NCBI GenBank assembly: GCA_020632755.1
Contig: JACKEY010000005.1
Coordinates: 124,001 to 188,000, forward strand
Origin: Alphaproteobacteria bacterium
GTDB taxonomy: Bacteria > Myxococcota_A > UBA796 > UBA2385
DNA: 64,000 nucleotides
Direction: 5' to 3'
Shown: positions 25,213 to 33,334 of the stretch, piece by piece
How positions within the stretch are numbered: position 1 is the first letter of the stretch
Layout: each line of letters starts with the position of its first letter
Program-made: the position numbers and the translations under genes
The notes under the pieces: model-generated
The model's input: the letters and a program-made list of their open reading frames with translations, nothing else
What the model was told of the DNA's origin: nothing
Databases searched by the model: none

Positions 25213-26268
25213 TCAGGCCTGGCCGACCAGCGTGGTCGGGAAGCGGGCCATGGAGAGGGTGAGCTCGTTGCGGTAGCCGCGGGCGTCGCCGCCGAGCTGG
25301 TAGGGCATGGCTTCGTCGGAGACGACGCGGACGCGGTCGACCCAGAAGTCGTGCAGGCGGTCGTGGCGCAGGGTGCCGCGCCAGGCGGGGACCAGGTTCG
25401 CGGCCACCTGCCAGGCCGACAGGGCGCTGATCCGCAGCTGGAAGCGGCCGGCGCGGGCGGTGGCGAAGGGGAACATGTGCATCGCGGCGCCGTAGAAGGG
25501 CGTCGAGGCGGCGCCGACCATGGTCGCGCGGCCGTGGAACAGGACCTCGCCGCGGGCGATGGGGGCGCCGCGCTCTCGGCCGTCGGGACCGATGCGCCAG
25601 GCGGGTCCGCCCAGGTTGATGACGGTGACGGTGGGGGCCGGCCGCATCATGTAGTTGGGCAGGGTCCGGGTCCAGCCGGCCAGCAGGTAGCCGGGCACGC
25701 CGCGGGCCAGGTCCTGCCACCACGTGCCCTTGGCCCGGGCCTTGATGGCGTTGTAGTCGTTGAGGATCGCCGCGTCGTAGCCCAGGCCCGCGAAGGGGAA
25801 GAGGGTGTCCTCGGCGCTGACCATGGTGACCGGCACGGCCTTGTGGACCTCGCCACGGGTCCAGCGGCGCAGGTCGCGCACGGGCTGGCCGCTACCCAGC
25901 CAGTGGGCCAGCGCGTTGCCGGTGCCGAGCCGCAGCACGCCGACGTCGGGCACCCGCTCGGCCTGCTCCCGCAGCCGGGCGAGCTCGTTCACCACGCCCA
26001 CGATCGTGCCGTCGCCGCCGCCGGCGAACACGGTCCCGACCTCGTCCTCGACGCAGCGGTGCAGGATCTCCTGCGCGTGCTCTGCGCTCTCGCTCAGGAA
26101 CAACCGCTCCGGGCGCACGACGTCCTGCACCCGCCGCACCAGCCGCGGGGTGACCCGACCGGCGTTGGCGTTGAGCAGCACGGCGAACCGCTCGTCCGGC
26201 AGGCGGTACGAGGGGGCGAGGGGGAGGGCGGGGCCCGCCATGTCGGCGCCGCGGGGCACGGTCTGCAT
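25213..26268 (-). CDS. diacylglycerol kinase-family lipid kinase
   Basis: A 351-residue member of the DAGK catalytic-domain family, which phosphorylates diacylglycerol, sphingosine-type bases or related lipids with ATP. The nucleotide motif FAGGGDGTI is at residues 82-89, preceded by VLLNANAG (residues 30-37), and GTGNALAHWLG follows as in the family; the C-terminal beta-sandwich domain is present. The RBS CGGAG is 5 nt from ATG 26268; a second Met ten codons on is possible. It is the last gene of a minus-strand series after alaS, from which it is separated by 161 bp holding three palindromes, so it may have its own control. The lipid substrate is unknown. Confidence 0.85.
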   Translation of the reverse strand: MQTVPRGADMAGPALPLAPSYRLPDERFAVLLNANAGRVTPRLVRRVQDVVRPERLFLSESAEHAQEILHRCVEDEVGTVFAGGGDGTIVGVVNELARLREQAERVPDVGVLRLGTGNALAHWLGSGQPVRDLRRWTRGEVHKAVPVTMVSAEDTLFPFAGLGYDAAILNDYNAIKARAKGTWWQDLARGVPGYLLAGWTRTLPNYMMRPAPTVTVINLGGPAWRIGPDGRERGAPIARGEVLFHGRATMVGAASTPFYGAAMHMFPFATARAGRFQLRISALSAWQVAANLVPAWRGTLRHDRLHDFWVDRVRVVSDEAMPYQLGGDARGYRNELTLSMARFPTTLVGQA

Positions 26269-26314
26269 GGGTCGCTCCGGTCAGGAACTCCCTCGATCCC
26301 CTGCAAGAGCCGGG

Positions 26315-26330
26315 CCTTGACGCGTCAAGG
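26315..26330. promoter_or_regulatory. 16-bp perfect palindrome, possible operator
   Basis: CCTTGACGCGTCAAGG is a full palindrome without a loop, 47 bp before the lipid kinase start. Absence of a loop favours a dimeric DNA-binding protein site over an RNA hairpin. It also contains TTGACG, a -35-like hexamer, on both strands. Confidence 0.5.
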
Positions 26331-26331
26331 A

Positions 26332-26361
26332 GGCAAGGTGTCGTGATTCCGACACCTTGCC
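26332..26361. promoter_or_regulatory. 12-bp inverted repeat with 6-nt loop
   Basis: GGCAAGGTGTCG (26332-26343) and CGACACCTTGCC (26350-26361) are perfectly complementary around TGATTC. It could be an RNA hairpin in the transcript that follows alaS or a second operator next to the 16-bp palindrome. Confidence 0.5.
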
Positions 26362-26371
26362 GACGCGAGAA

Positions 26372-26407
26372 GGCCCCAGGTGCGCAGCGGTCTGCGCACT
26401 TGGGGCC
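26372..26407 (-). terminator. 16-bp hairpin after alaS
   Basis: The arms 26372-26387 (GGCCCCAGGTGCGCAG) and 26392-26407 (CTGCGCACTTGGGGCC) pair over 16 bp with one wobble and a 4-nt loop, 22 bp after the alaS stop. It is very stable and probably ends or processes the alaS transcript; no T tract is seen. Confidence 0.6.
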
Positions 26408-26429
26408 CGGTCACTGCGCAGCGCAGGTG

Positions 26430-29069
26430 TCAGGCGCCGAGCTGGGCGCCCACCAGGCTGTAGGCCTGCTCGAGGGCCGCGGGCAGGGCGTCGGGGTCCT
26501 TGCCGCCCGCCTGGGCCATGTCGGGCCGCCCGCCGCCGCCGCCACCGACCATCTGGGCCAGCTCGCGGATCAGGTTGCCGGCGTGCGCCCGCTTGCCGGC
26601 CAGGTCCTTGCTGACGGCGACGATGAGCTGCACCTTGCCCCCGGCCCGCGAGCCCAGGACGACGACCGAGGTGCCCAGGCTGTCGCGGAGCCGATCGGCT
26701 TCATCGCGCAGGCCCTTGGGGTCGCCGGCGAACTCGGCCGAGACCACCCGCACGCCGTCGATCTCGCGCGCGCCGTCCGTCAGATCGCCGGCCTGGGCGC
26801 GAGCCAGCTCGGTGCGGGCCTGGTCGAGCTCGCGCTCCAGGCGCTTGCGTTCTTCGACGATGCGCCGCACGGCGTCGGGAAGCTGCTCGATCGGCGTGCG
26901 CAGCTCGCCCGCCACCGCGTCGGTGGCGGCTTCGCGGCTGCGCACGTGCTGGAGCGCGCCCAGCCCGGTGAGCGCCTCGATCCGGCGCACGCCGGCCGCG
27001 ACGCCGCTCTCGGCCAGGATGCGGAACAGGCCGATGTCGCCGGTGCGGCCGGCGTGGGTGCCGCCGCAGAGCTCGAGCGAGAAGCCGGGCACATCGATGG
27101 TCCGGACCACGTCGCCGTACTTCTCGCCGAACAGGGCCATGGCCCCGCGCGCGCGGGCGTCGTCCATGGTCCCCACGGCCGCCTCGACCGGGCGGTTCGC
27201 CAGGATCTGGCTGTAGACCATGTCCTCGACCCGCTGCACCTCGTCGACGGTCATGGCCTTGTGGTGGGCGAAGTCGAACCGCAGGCGGTCCGGGTCGACC
27301 AGCGAGCCCTTCTGGGTCACGTGCTCACCCAGCACGTTGCGCAGGGCCGCGTGCAGCAGGTGGGTCGCCGTGTGGTTGCGGCGGATCTGGTCGCGACGGG
27401 CGTCGTCGACCTCGAGCTCGACCCGGTCGCCGACGGCGATCGACCCGCTCTGCACGGTCGCGTGGTGGGCCCACAGGCCGGCCACCGGCTTCTGCGTGTC
27501 CGCGACCTGGGCCACCAGACCCTCGCCCCGGATCCAGCCCCGGTCACCGACCTGGCCGCCGCTCTCGCCGTAGAAGGGCGTGCGATCGACCAGCAGCTGT
27601 CCGGACTGCCCGGCGCCGATGCGCTCGACCAGGTCGCCGCCGGACACGATCGCCAGCACCTTGCCGAAGGCGCGGTCGTGGTCGTAGCCCAGGAAGGTGG
27701 TGTCCCCGTGGGTCGCGTGCAGGTCGTGCCAGATCTGGCCGACCTTCTCTTCGCCGGAGCCCTTCCAGGCCGCGCGGCCCTTGGCCTTCTGCTCTTCCAT
27801 CGCTTCATGGAAGCCCGCGGTGTCGACGCCATAGCCCCGCTCCTCGCAGATGATGCCGGTCAGGTCGTCGGGGAAGCCGTAGGTGTCGTAGAGCTTGAAG
27901 GCCACGTCGCCGGGCAGCGCTGCACCGGGCTGCAGCCGGGCGAGCTCCTGCTCCAGCAGCTTGAGGCCCTTGTCCAGGGTCTCGGAGAAGCGCTCCTCCT
28001 CGCCCTTGACCACCTCGCGGATGAACTCGCGCCGGCGCTCCAGGTCGGGGTAGGCGTCGCCCATGTGGTCGACGACCGCATCGGCGACCTGCCACAAGAA
28101 GGGGTCTTCCAGGCCGATCTTGACGCCGAACCGGATGGCGCGCCGCATGATCCGGCGCAGGACGTAGCCACGCTCCTCGTTGCTGGGCATCACGCCGTCG
28201 GCGATCAGGTGCGCGGTCGCCCGGGCGTGATCGGCGATGACCCGCAGGGCGGTGTCGGTGTCCTCGTCCTGGCCCTGCTTCGCGCCCGCGAGCTCCGCCG
28301 CCCGCGCCATCAGCGGCAGGAAACAGTCGGTGTCGTAGTTGCTGTACACGCCCTGGACCGCCGCGCAGATGCGCTCCAGGCCCATGCCGGTGTCGACGCT
28401 CGGGCTGGGCAGCGGGGTCATGCTGCCGTCGGCGAAGCGCTCGAACTGCATGAAGACCAGGTTCCAGATCTCGACGTAGCGGGGGCTGTCGGTCGCCGGG
28501 CCGCCGCCGGGGCCCTTGTCGGCGCCGTGGTCGTAGTGGATCTCGGTGCAGGGGCCGCAGGGCCCCGTGTCGCCCATGCTCCAGAAGTTCTCGCTGGCGC
28601 CCATGCGCTGGATGCGCTCGACCGGCAGGTCGGGGATGCGCGACCACAGCTCGAAGGCTTCGTCGTCTTCTTCGAAGACGGTGACCCACAGCCGCTCGGG
28701 GTCGAGCCCGCAGTCCTTCGTCAGGAACTCCCAGGCGAAGGCGATCGCTTCTTCCTTGAAGTAGTCGCCGAAGCTGAAGTTCCCGAGCATCTCGAAGAAG
28801 GTGTGGTGCCGCGGCGTGCGCCCGACGTTGTCCAGGTCGTTGTGCTTGCCGGACACGCGAAGGCACTTCTGGACCGTCGTGGCCCGGCGGTAGTCGCGCA
28901 CCTCGGCGCCGGTGAACACGTCCTTGAACTGCACCATGCCCGCGTTCGTGAAGAACAGGGTGGGGTCGTTGGCCGGGACCAGGGCGCTGCTGTCCACGGC
29001 ACGGTGGCCGTGCCGCTGGAAGAAGTCCAGGAAGCGCTGGCGGAGTTCTGCTGCGGTCGGCGTCGACAC
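26430..29069 (-). CDS. alaS: alanyl-tRNA synthetase
   Basis: An 879-residue enzyme charging tRNA-Ala in the cytoplasm. The N-terminal class II catalytic domain starts RQRFLDFFQRHGH and includes PTLFFTNAGMVQFKDVF and RHHTFFEMLGNFSFGDYFKEEAI (class II motif 2). The editing domain has HTATHLLHAALR and the zinc-type CGGTHAGRTGDIG. The C-terminal C-Ala region with GGGGGGRPDMAQAGG is complete. Length is normal. It follows recA by 115 bp on the same strand; unlike in E. coli no recX lies between, though the recA-alaS order is kept. A weak inverted repeat lies in the gap. Confidence 0.97.
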   Translation of the reverse strand: MSTPTAAELRQRFLDFFQRHGHRAVDSSALVPANDPTLFFTNAGMVQFKDVFTGAEVRDYRRATTVQKCLRVSGKHNDLDNVGRTPRHHTFFEMLGNFSFGDYFKEEAIAFAWEFLTKDCGLDPERLWVTVFEEDDEAFELWSRIPDLPVERIQRMGASENFWSMGDTGPCGPCTEIHYDHGADKGPGGGPATDSPRYVEIWNLVFMQFERFADGSMTPLPSPSVDTGMGLERICAAVQGVYSNYDTDCFLPLMARAAELAGAKQGQDEDTDTALRVIADHARATAHLIADGVMPSNEERGYVLRRIMRRAIRFGVKIGLEDPFLWQVADAVVDHMGDAYPDLERRREFIREVVKGEEERFSETLDKGLKLLEQELARLQPGAALPGDVAFKLYDTYGFPDDLTGIICEERGYGVDTAGFHEAMEEQKAKGRAAWKGSGEEKVGQIWHDLHATHGDTTFLGYDHDRAFGKVLAIVSGGDLVERIGAGQSGQLLVDRTPFYGESGGQVGDRGWIRGEGLVAQVADTQKPVAGLWAHHATVQSGSIAVGDRVELEVDDARRDQIRRNHTATHLLHAALRNVLGEHVTQKGSLVDPDRLRFDFAHHKAMTVDEVQRVEDMVYSQILANRPVEAAVGTMDDARARGAMALFGEKYGDVVRTIDVPGFSLELCGGTHAGRTGDIGLFRILAESGVAAGVRRIEALTGLGALQHVRSREAATDAVAGELRTPIEQLPDAVRRIVEERKRLERELDQARTELARAQAGDLTDGAREIDGVRVVSAEFAGDPKGLRDEADRLRDSLGTSVVVLGSRAGGKVQLIVAVSKDLAGKRAHAGNLIRELAQMVGGGGGGRPDMAQAGGKDPDALPAALEQAYSLVGAQLGA

Positions 29070-29132
29070 GGGGCCCTCGGGGCTCTGGTGGAGAAGGCCC
29101 CTGACTAAGCCCGGTGCCGATCGCCGGCAAGG

Positions 29133-29167
29133 CAGGCGGCGTCGGGCTCTCCGGCCGCTGCCGCCTG
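29133..29167 (-). terminator. weak hairpin between recA and alaS
   Basis: CAGGCGGC (29133-29140) pairs with GCCGCCTG (29160-29167) around a 19-nt loop, 18 bp downstream of the recA stop. It may end part of the recA transcripts. Confidence 0.3.
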
Positions 29168-29184
29168 TGCCTGCGCGCTACGAC

Positions 29185-30216
29185 TCAGGCTTCCGCCGGC
29201 GCGTCCTTGGCCGTGTCGTCGTCGACCATGCCGTGGTGCAGCAGGATCTTGTGGCGCAGGCCCTGCAGCATCTCGGGGTTCTCGTCGAGGTACTGGATGG
29301 CGTTGTCGCGGCCCTGCCCGACCCGCTCGTCACCGACCGAGTACCAGGAGCCGGCCCGCGACACGAGCCCCAGGTCCAGGCCGAGGTCGATGATCTCGCC
29401 GGCCAGCGACGTGCCGTGGCCGTACATGATGTCGAACTCGACCTTCTGGAAGGGCGGCGCCAGCTTGTTCTTGACGACCTTGACGCGGGTGCGGTTGCCG
29501 AGCACCTGCTCGCCCTTCTTGATGGCGCCGATGCGGCGGATGTCGATGCGGATCGACGCGTAGAACTTCAGGGCGTTGCCGCCGCTGGTCGTCTCGGGGC
29601 TGCCGAACATGACGCCGATCTTGTGGCGAAGCTGGTTGATGAAGATCACCATCGCCTTGGACTTGTTGATGGCGGCGGTCAGCTTGCGCATGGCCTGGCT
29701 CATCAGCCGGGCCTGGGCGCCGGGGGCGGAGTCGCCCATGTCGCCCTCGAGCTCCGCCCGCGGCACGAGCGCGGCGACCGAGTCGACGACCACGACGTCG
29801 ACGGCGCCCGAGCGGACCAGGGTCTCGGCGATCTCCAGGGCCTGTTCGCCACTGTCGGGCTGGCTGATGAGCAGCGACTCGAGGTCGACGCCCAGGGCCT
29901 TGGCGTAGGTCGGGTCCAGGGCGTGTTCGGCGTCGATGAAGGCCGCGACGCCGCCGCCCCGCTGGCACTCGGCGATGGTCTGCAGGGCGATGGTGGTCTT
30001 GCCGGACGCTTCCGGCCCGTAGATCTCGACCACGCGACCCTTGGGCAGGCCGCCGATGCCGAGCGCGAGGTCGATGCTCAGGCTGCCGGTGGAGATGACT
30101 TCGGCGCGGGGACGGGCTTCGTCCCCCAGGAGCATGATCGAGCCCTTGCCGAACTGACGCTCGATCTGCTTGACGGCGGCGTCGATGGCCTTGCTGCGGT
30201 TGGGGTCGAGGGGCAT
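29185..30216 (-). CDS. recA: recombinase RecA
   Basis: A 343-residue recombinase: strand exchange and SOS co-protease. The core begins SKAIDAAVKQIERQFGKGSIM; the Walker A GPEASGKT is at residues 67-74, the pairing loops and VFINQLRHKIGVMFGSPETTSGGNALKFY are intact, and the C-terminus is acidic. The start is set at ATG 30216 (GGAG 7 nt upstream), which gives the usual N-terminus; an in-frame start ten codons earlier is less likely. The upstream region has a -35/-10 pair with a LexA-like box over the -10. mpl lies 99 bp upstream on the same strand, alaS 115 bp downstream. Confidence 0.97.
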   Translation of the reverse strand: MPLDPNRSKAIDAAVKQIERQFGKGSIMLLGDEARPRAEVISTGSLSIDLALGIGGLPKGRVVEIYGPEASGKTTIALQTIAECQRGGGVAAFIDAEHALDPTYAKALGVDLESLLISQPDSGEQALEIAETLVRSGAVDVVVVDSVAALVPRAELEGDMGDSAPGAQARLMSQAMRKLTAAINKSKAMVIFINQLRHKIGVMFGSPETTSGGNALKFYASIRIDIRRIGAIKKGEQVLGNRTRVKVVKNKLAPPFQKVEFDIMYGHGTSLAGEIIDLGLDLGLVSRAGSWYSVGDERVGQGRDNAIQYLDENPEMLQGLRHKILLHHGMVDDDTAKDAPAEA

Positions 30217-30245
30217 CGTGGGACTCCAGGGGGAGGGGTGAAGCA

Positions 30246-30261
30246 CTGAACGTCAGTACAG
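30246..30261 (-). promoter_or_regulatory. LexA-like box in the recA promoter
   Basis: On the minus strand CTGTAC-TGAC-GTTCAG. Both half-sites fit the motif reported for Myxococcus xanthus LexA as I recall it (CTRHAM-N4-GTTCAG), while the spacer bases fit less well. It overlaps the -10 hexamer, as expected for a repressor. Confidence 0.6.
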
Positions 30262-30286
30262 TACTCCTGTAGCCTTGACGGGGCAA
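30258..30286 (-). promoter_or_regulatory. recA promoter (-35/-10)
   Basis: Minus-strand TTGCCC (30286-30281), 17-nt spacer, TACTGT (30263-30258). The leader to the ATG would be about 35 nt. The -35 lies in a CCTTG...CAAGG inverted repeat (30273-30288). Confidence 0.5.
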
Positions 30287-30297
30287 GGGTTCTTTGC

Positions 30298-30312
30298 GGA
30301 CAGAATCTGTCC
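30298..30312. promoter_or_regulatory. 15-bp palindrome upstream of the recA promoter
   Basis: GGACAGA-A-TCTGTCC is a perfect 7-bp inverted repeat 12 bp upstream of the recA -35 and 4 bp after the mpl stop. It could be an activator site for recA or end the mpl mRNA; the 1-nt centre favours protein binding. Confidence 0.45.
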
Positions 30313-30315
30313 AAC

Positions 30316-31824
30316 TCAGTCACTCGACGCGAGACCCGCCAGCAAGCGACCGTGCAGGCCGCCGAAGCCGCCGTTGGACAGGACCGCGACGACGTCCCGG
30401 GGCATGGCGTTGGCGACCACGCGGGCCGCGATGTCTTCCGCCACCGCCGTCTCGCCGAGCAGCGCGGGGTCGGCCCCGTCGGGGGCCTGGCCCCACAGCC
30501 AGGCCTCGAGCCCCCGGGCCCGCAGGTCCGCGACCAGCCGGGCCGCGTCCATCCGTTCTTCGACCGGGATGCGCTCCAGATCCTGCGGCGGCGCGATGAC
30601 CACGATGTCCGCGGCGCCGAAGGCATCGGCGTAGGCGTCCTGGAAGACGTTCCGGCGGCTGGTGTTGCTGCGGGGCTCGAAGATCGCCCACAGCCGGCGC
30701 CCGCCGAAGCGCATGCGCAGGGCATCGAGGGTGACGCGCACGGCGGTCGGGTGGTGGGCGAAGTCGTCGATGACCGTGACACCGCCCGGCTCGCCGAGCA
30801 CTTCCTGCCGCCGCTTGATGCCGCGGAAGCCCGAGAAGCCCGGCGCCAGCTGTTCGGGGGTCAGGCCCTCGCGGTCGAGGGCGGCGACGCAGGCGACCTG
30901 GTTGTACAGGTTGTGCTCGCCCACCATGATGCTCTCGAAGGTGCCCCAGCAGCGGCCCTCGTGCAGGACCGAGAAGCGCATGGTGCCGGCGGTGGTGTCC
31001 ACGTCTTCGATGCGCCCGTCCCAGTCCTGGCCCGGGCCGTAGCGGCGCAGGTCCAGCTCGCGGCCTTCTTCCTGGGCCGCCGCCGCCACCTCGGCCACCG
31101 TGTCGCTGTCCCAGCGCGCGACCAGGCAGCCGCCCGCCGGAAGGATCGCCACCAGCCGCCGGAAGCTCTCCATGCAGTGGTCGAGGTCCCGGTAGATGTC
31201 GGCGTGGTCGAACTCGATGCTGGTCAGGATGGCGGTGGTGGGCCGGTAGTGCAGGAACTTGGGGCCCTTGTCGAAGAAGGCCGTGTCGTACTCGTCGCCT
31301 TCGATGGCGAAGTGGCTGCCGCCGCCGGCGCGTGCCGTGCGGTCGAAGTTGGCCATCACGCCGCCGACCAGGAAGCCCGGATCCTTGCCCGCCGCTTCGA
31401 GCAGGTACGCGAGCAGGGCTGTCGTCGTCGTCTTGCCGTGGGTGCCGGCCACCACCAGGTTGCGGGTGTCCTGCAGGAAGCGCATGCCGAGCAGCGACGG
31501 GAAGCTGGTGAACGGCAGGTCCCCTGCCAGCAGCGCCTGCGCTTCTTCGTACTCGGCGCGGATCACGTTGCCGACCACCACCAGGTCGGGCCGGTGGTCC
31601 AGGTTGCGTGCCCGGTAGCCCTCCATCGGCTCGATCCCCAGGCGCGCCAGGTAGTCGCTCATCGGCGGGTAGACGCGGCCCTTGTCGGACCCGGTGACCC
31701 GGTGCCCGGCGTCGACGAGCATGCCGGCCAGGGCGGCCATCGCGGTGCCACCGACCCCCATGATGTGCACGGTCTGCAGGTCGTCGGGGAGACGCTCGGC
31801 GGGCGGACGAGGGGAGGGGCTCAC
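30316..31824 (-). CDS. mpl: UDP-N-acetylmuramate:L-alanyl-gamma-D-glutamyl-meso-diaminopimelate ligase
   Basis: A 502-residue Mur ligase of the peptidoglycan recycling pathway, which joins recovered tripeptide to UDP-MurNAc using ATP. The N-terminal UDP-binding motif VHIMGVGGTAMAALAG starts at residue 19, the ATP motif AGTHGKTTTT is at 126-135, and FAIEGDEYDTAFFDKGPKFLHY plus VIDDFAHHPTAVRVTL are typical of Mpl rather than MurC. Length also fits Mpl. Start is GTG 31824 with CGGAG 5 nt upstream. It follows the DUF2064 gene by 65 bp and precedes recA by 99 bp on the same strand. Confidence 0.9.
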   Translation of the reverse strand: MSPSPRPPAERLPDDLQTVHIMGVGGTAMAALAGMLVDAGHRVTGSDKGRVYPPMSDYLARLGIEPMEGYRARNLDHRPDLVVVGNVIRAEYEEAQALLAGDLPFTSFPSLLGMRFLQDTRNLVVAGTHGKTTTTALLAYLLEAAGKDPGFLVGGVMANFDRTARAGGGSHFAIEGDEYDTAFFDKGPKFLHYRPTTAILTSIEFDHADIYRDLDHCMESFRRLVAILPAGGCLVARWDSDTVAEVAAAAQEEGRELDLRRYGPGQDWDGRIEDVDTTAGTMRFSVLHEGRCWGTFESIMVGEHNLYNQVACVAALDREGLTPEQLAPGFSGFRGIKRRQEVLGEPGGVTVIDDFAHHPTAVRVTLDALRMRFGGRRLWAIFEPRSNTSRRNVFQDAYADAFGAADIVVIAPPQDLERIPVEERMDAARLVADLRARGLEAWLWGQAPDGADPALLGETAVAEDIAARVVANAMPRDVVAVLSNGGFGGLHGRLLAGLASSD

Positions 31825-31889
31825 GCACGCTCCGGGCTGTTCGGCGCGTCCCGGGGAGGGAAGGAGGACGCGGCGCGGGGGAGGAGGGA

Positions 31890-32522
31890 TCAGGCGGGGA
31901 GGAGGAGGCGAAGACCTGGGGGGCAGGCGGGATCCGCGGCGAGGCGGAGGAGGTCTTCGGGGGTGTCCACGTCGTAGCGCGTCGCGAGCCGGTTGACCGG
32001 TATGCCAGCGGCCTCGGCGCGCCGCAGGGTCGTCTCGAGCACCCGCGCGGTCGACCAGGGCACGTCGCGGAACAGCGTGTGCGCGGGGTTGTCGACCCCC
32101 GGAGGCCGGCCGTCGAGGGCGATCAGCCAGTAGCCGCCGTCTTCGGCGGGGCCCACGGTCACGTCGGCGCGGTGGGCGGCGTCCCGAAGGTCGGCCGGCG
32201 ACAGGGTCGGGCAGTCGGTGCCGATGCAGATGTGGCGACCGGGGCCGGTGCTGGCGGCGACGAGGCGATCGCCCAGATCGCCGTCGCCCTGGGGCTGCAC
32301 GGAGGCGCCGGCGCTGCGCAGCGAAGCGGCGAAGGCACCGGCGGGGTCGCCGTCCAGCGCGACCACGACGGGCAGGCGGCTGTCCAGGGCCACCGCGAGC
32401 GTGTGGGCCACCAGGAGGCGGTGCAGGGCAGCGGCGCCGTCGGGGCCGAGGACCGGCACCGTGCGCGTCTTCACGCGGCCCGGCACGGGGTCCTTGGTCA
32501 GGATGACCACCCGGGCGCTCAC
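31890..32522 (-). CDS. DUF2064 / TIGR04282-type nucleotidyl- or glycosyltransferase
   Basis: A 210-residue protein of the DUF2064 family (GT-A-like fold, related to molybdopterin-nucleotidyltransferase-like proteins; some members are annotated for arsenosugar biosynthesis). It shows VVILTKDPVPGRVKTR at the N-terminus, IGTDCPTLSPADL (metal/nucleotide site) and GPAEDGGYWLIAL, all conserved in the family. GTG 32522 overlaps the TGA of the upstream GT2 gene by four bases (GTGA), so the pair is translationally coupled; this pair is a recurrent neighbourhood in bacteria. Exact substrate unknown. Confidence 0.85.
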   Translation of the reverse strand: MSARVVILTKDPVPGRVKTRTVPVLGPDGAAALHRLLVAHTLAVALDSRLPVVVALDGDPAGAFAASLRSAGASVQPQGDGDLGDRLVAASTGPGRHICIGTDCPTLSPADLRDAAHRADVTVGPAEDGGYWLIALDGRPPGVDNPAHTLFRDVPWSTARVLETTLRRAEAAGIPVNRLATRYDVDTPEDLLRLAADPACPPGLRLLLPA

Positions 32523-33229
32523 CGATACCGCCAGGTCGACCAGATGATCTTGGCGCCGGCGCGGACGGTGCCCCGCACCGTGCCGCTGATCTTGCTCTGG
32601 CCGATCCGCGGCCGATAGCCGACCGGCACCTCGCGGATGCGCAGCCCCTGCCGCACGGCCTTGATCTGCCACTCGACGTTCCAGCCGTAGTTGGGGTCGA
32701 CCAGGCCGAGCGCCAGCAGGGCGTCCATGCGGATGGCGCGGAAGGGCCCCATGTCGCGGTAGCGGTGGCCCGTCACCCGGCGGATCAGGAAGGTGGCGAG
32801 CACGTTCCCGTAGCGCTGCTGCGGCATCAGGCTGCCCGGCTCGGCGCGGCTCACCCGCTCGCCCAGGACCAGATCGGCGTCCCCCGCCAGGATCGGATCG
32901 ACCAGCAGCGGGAGCTCTTCGGGGTAGTCGCTGTGGTCGGCGTCGAGGATCACCAGGATCTCGGCCCCGAGCGCCGCCGCCCGCGCGATGCCGGCCTGGC
33001 AGGCCTGGCCGTAGCCGCGTCGTGGCTCGGACACGACGACGGCGCCGGCCTCGGCGGCGACGCGGGCGGTGCCGTCGGTGCTGCCGTTGTCCACCACGAT
33101 GACGTGACCGACCGGTGGGATCTCCGCGAGGGTGAGCGGCAGGCTGCGCTCTTCGTCCAGGGCCGGGATCACCACGGCCACCGTCGGGTAGCGGCGGGCT
33201 TCGGGGGAGGTCTGGTCGCGCTCGGCCAC
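32519..33229 (-). CDS. GT2-family glycosyltransferase (DPM/DPG synthase-like)
   Basis: A 236-residue GT-A glycosyltransferase. Motifs: VAVVIPALDEERSLPLTL, IVVDNGSTDGT, the metal site ILDADHSDYPEE, DMGPFRAIR and NVEWQIKAV. No membrane helix follows, as in soluble DPM1-like enzymes that load a sugar onto polyprenyl phosphate. GTG 33229 has AGGAG 6 nt upstream; the frame is open for 170 further codons upstream, but that part is antisense to a real gene and low-complexity. It is coupled by a 4-nt overlap to the DUF2064 gene and divergent from the DsbD-like gene. Confidence 0.88.
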   Translation of the reverse strand: MAERDQTSPEARRYPTVAVVIPALDEERSLPLTLAEIPPVGHVIVVDNGSTDGTARVAAEAGAVVVSEPRRGYGQACQAGIARAAALGAEILVILDADHSDYPEELPLLVDPILAGDADLVLGERVSRAEPGSLMPQQRYGNVLATFLIRRVTGHRYRDMGPFRAIRMDALLALGLVDPNYGWNVEWQIKAVRQGLRIREVPVGYRPRIGQSKISGTVRGTVRAGAKIIWSTWRYR

Positions 33230-33334
33230 GCCGCACTCCTCGGGCAGGCGGGCTGGCCTATCACTGCCGACGCGCGCCCGAGGGGCGGGGATGCCCGTGG
33301 CGTGGATAGGGGTCATCGCCTCATCGGAGCGACC

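Noticed and set aside
29070..29184. Small recX gene between recA and alaS
   Set aside because: The 115-bp gap is too short and has no open frame with RecX features.
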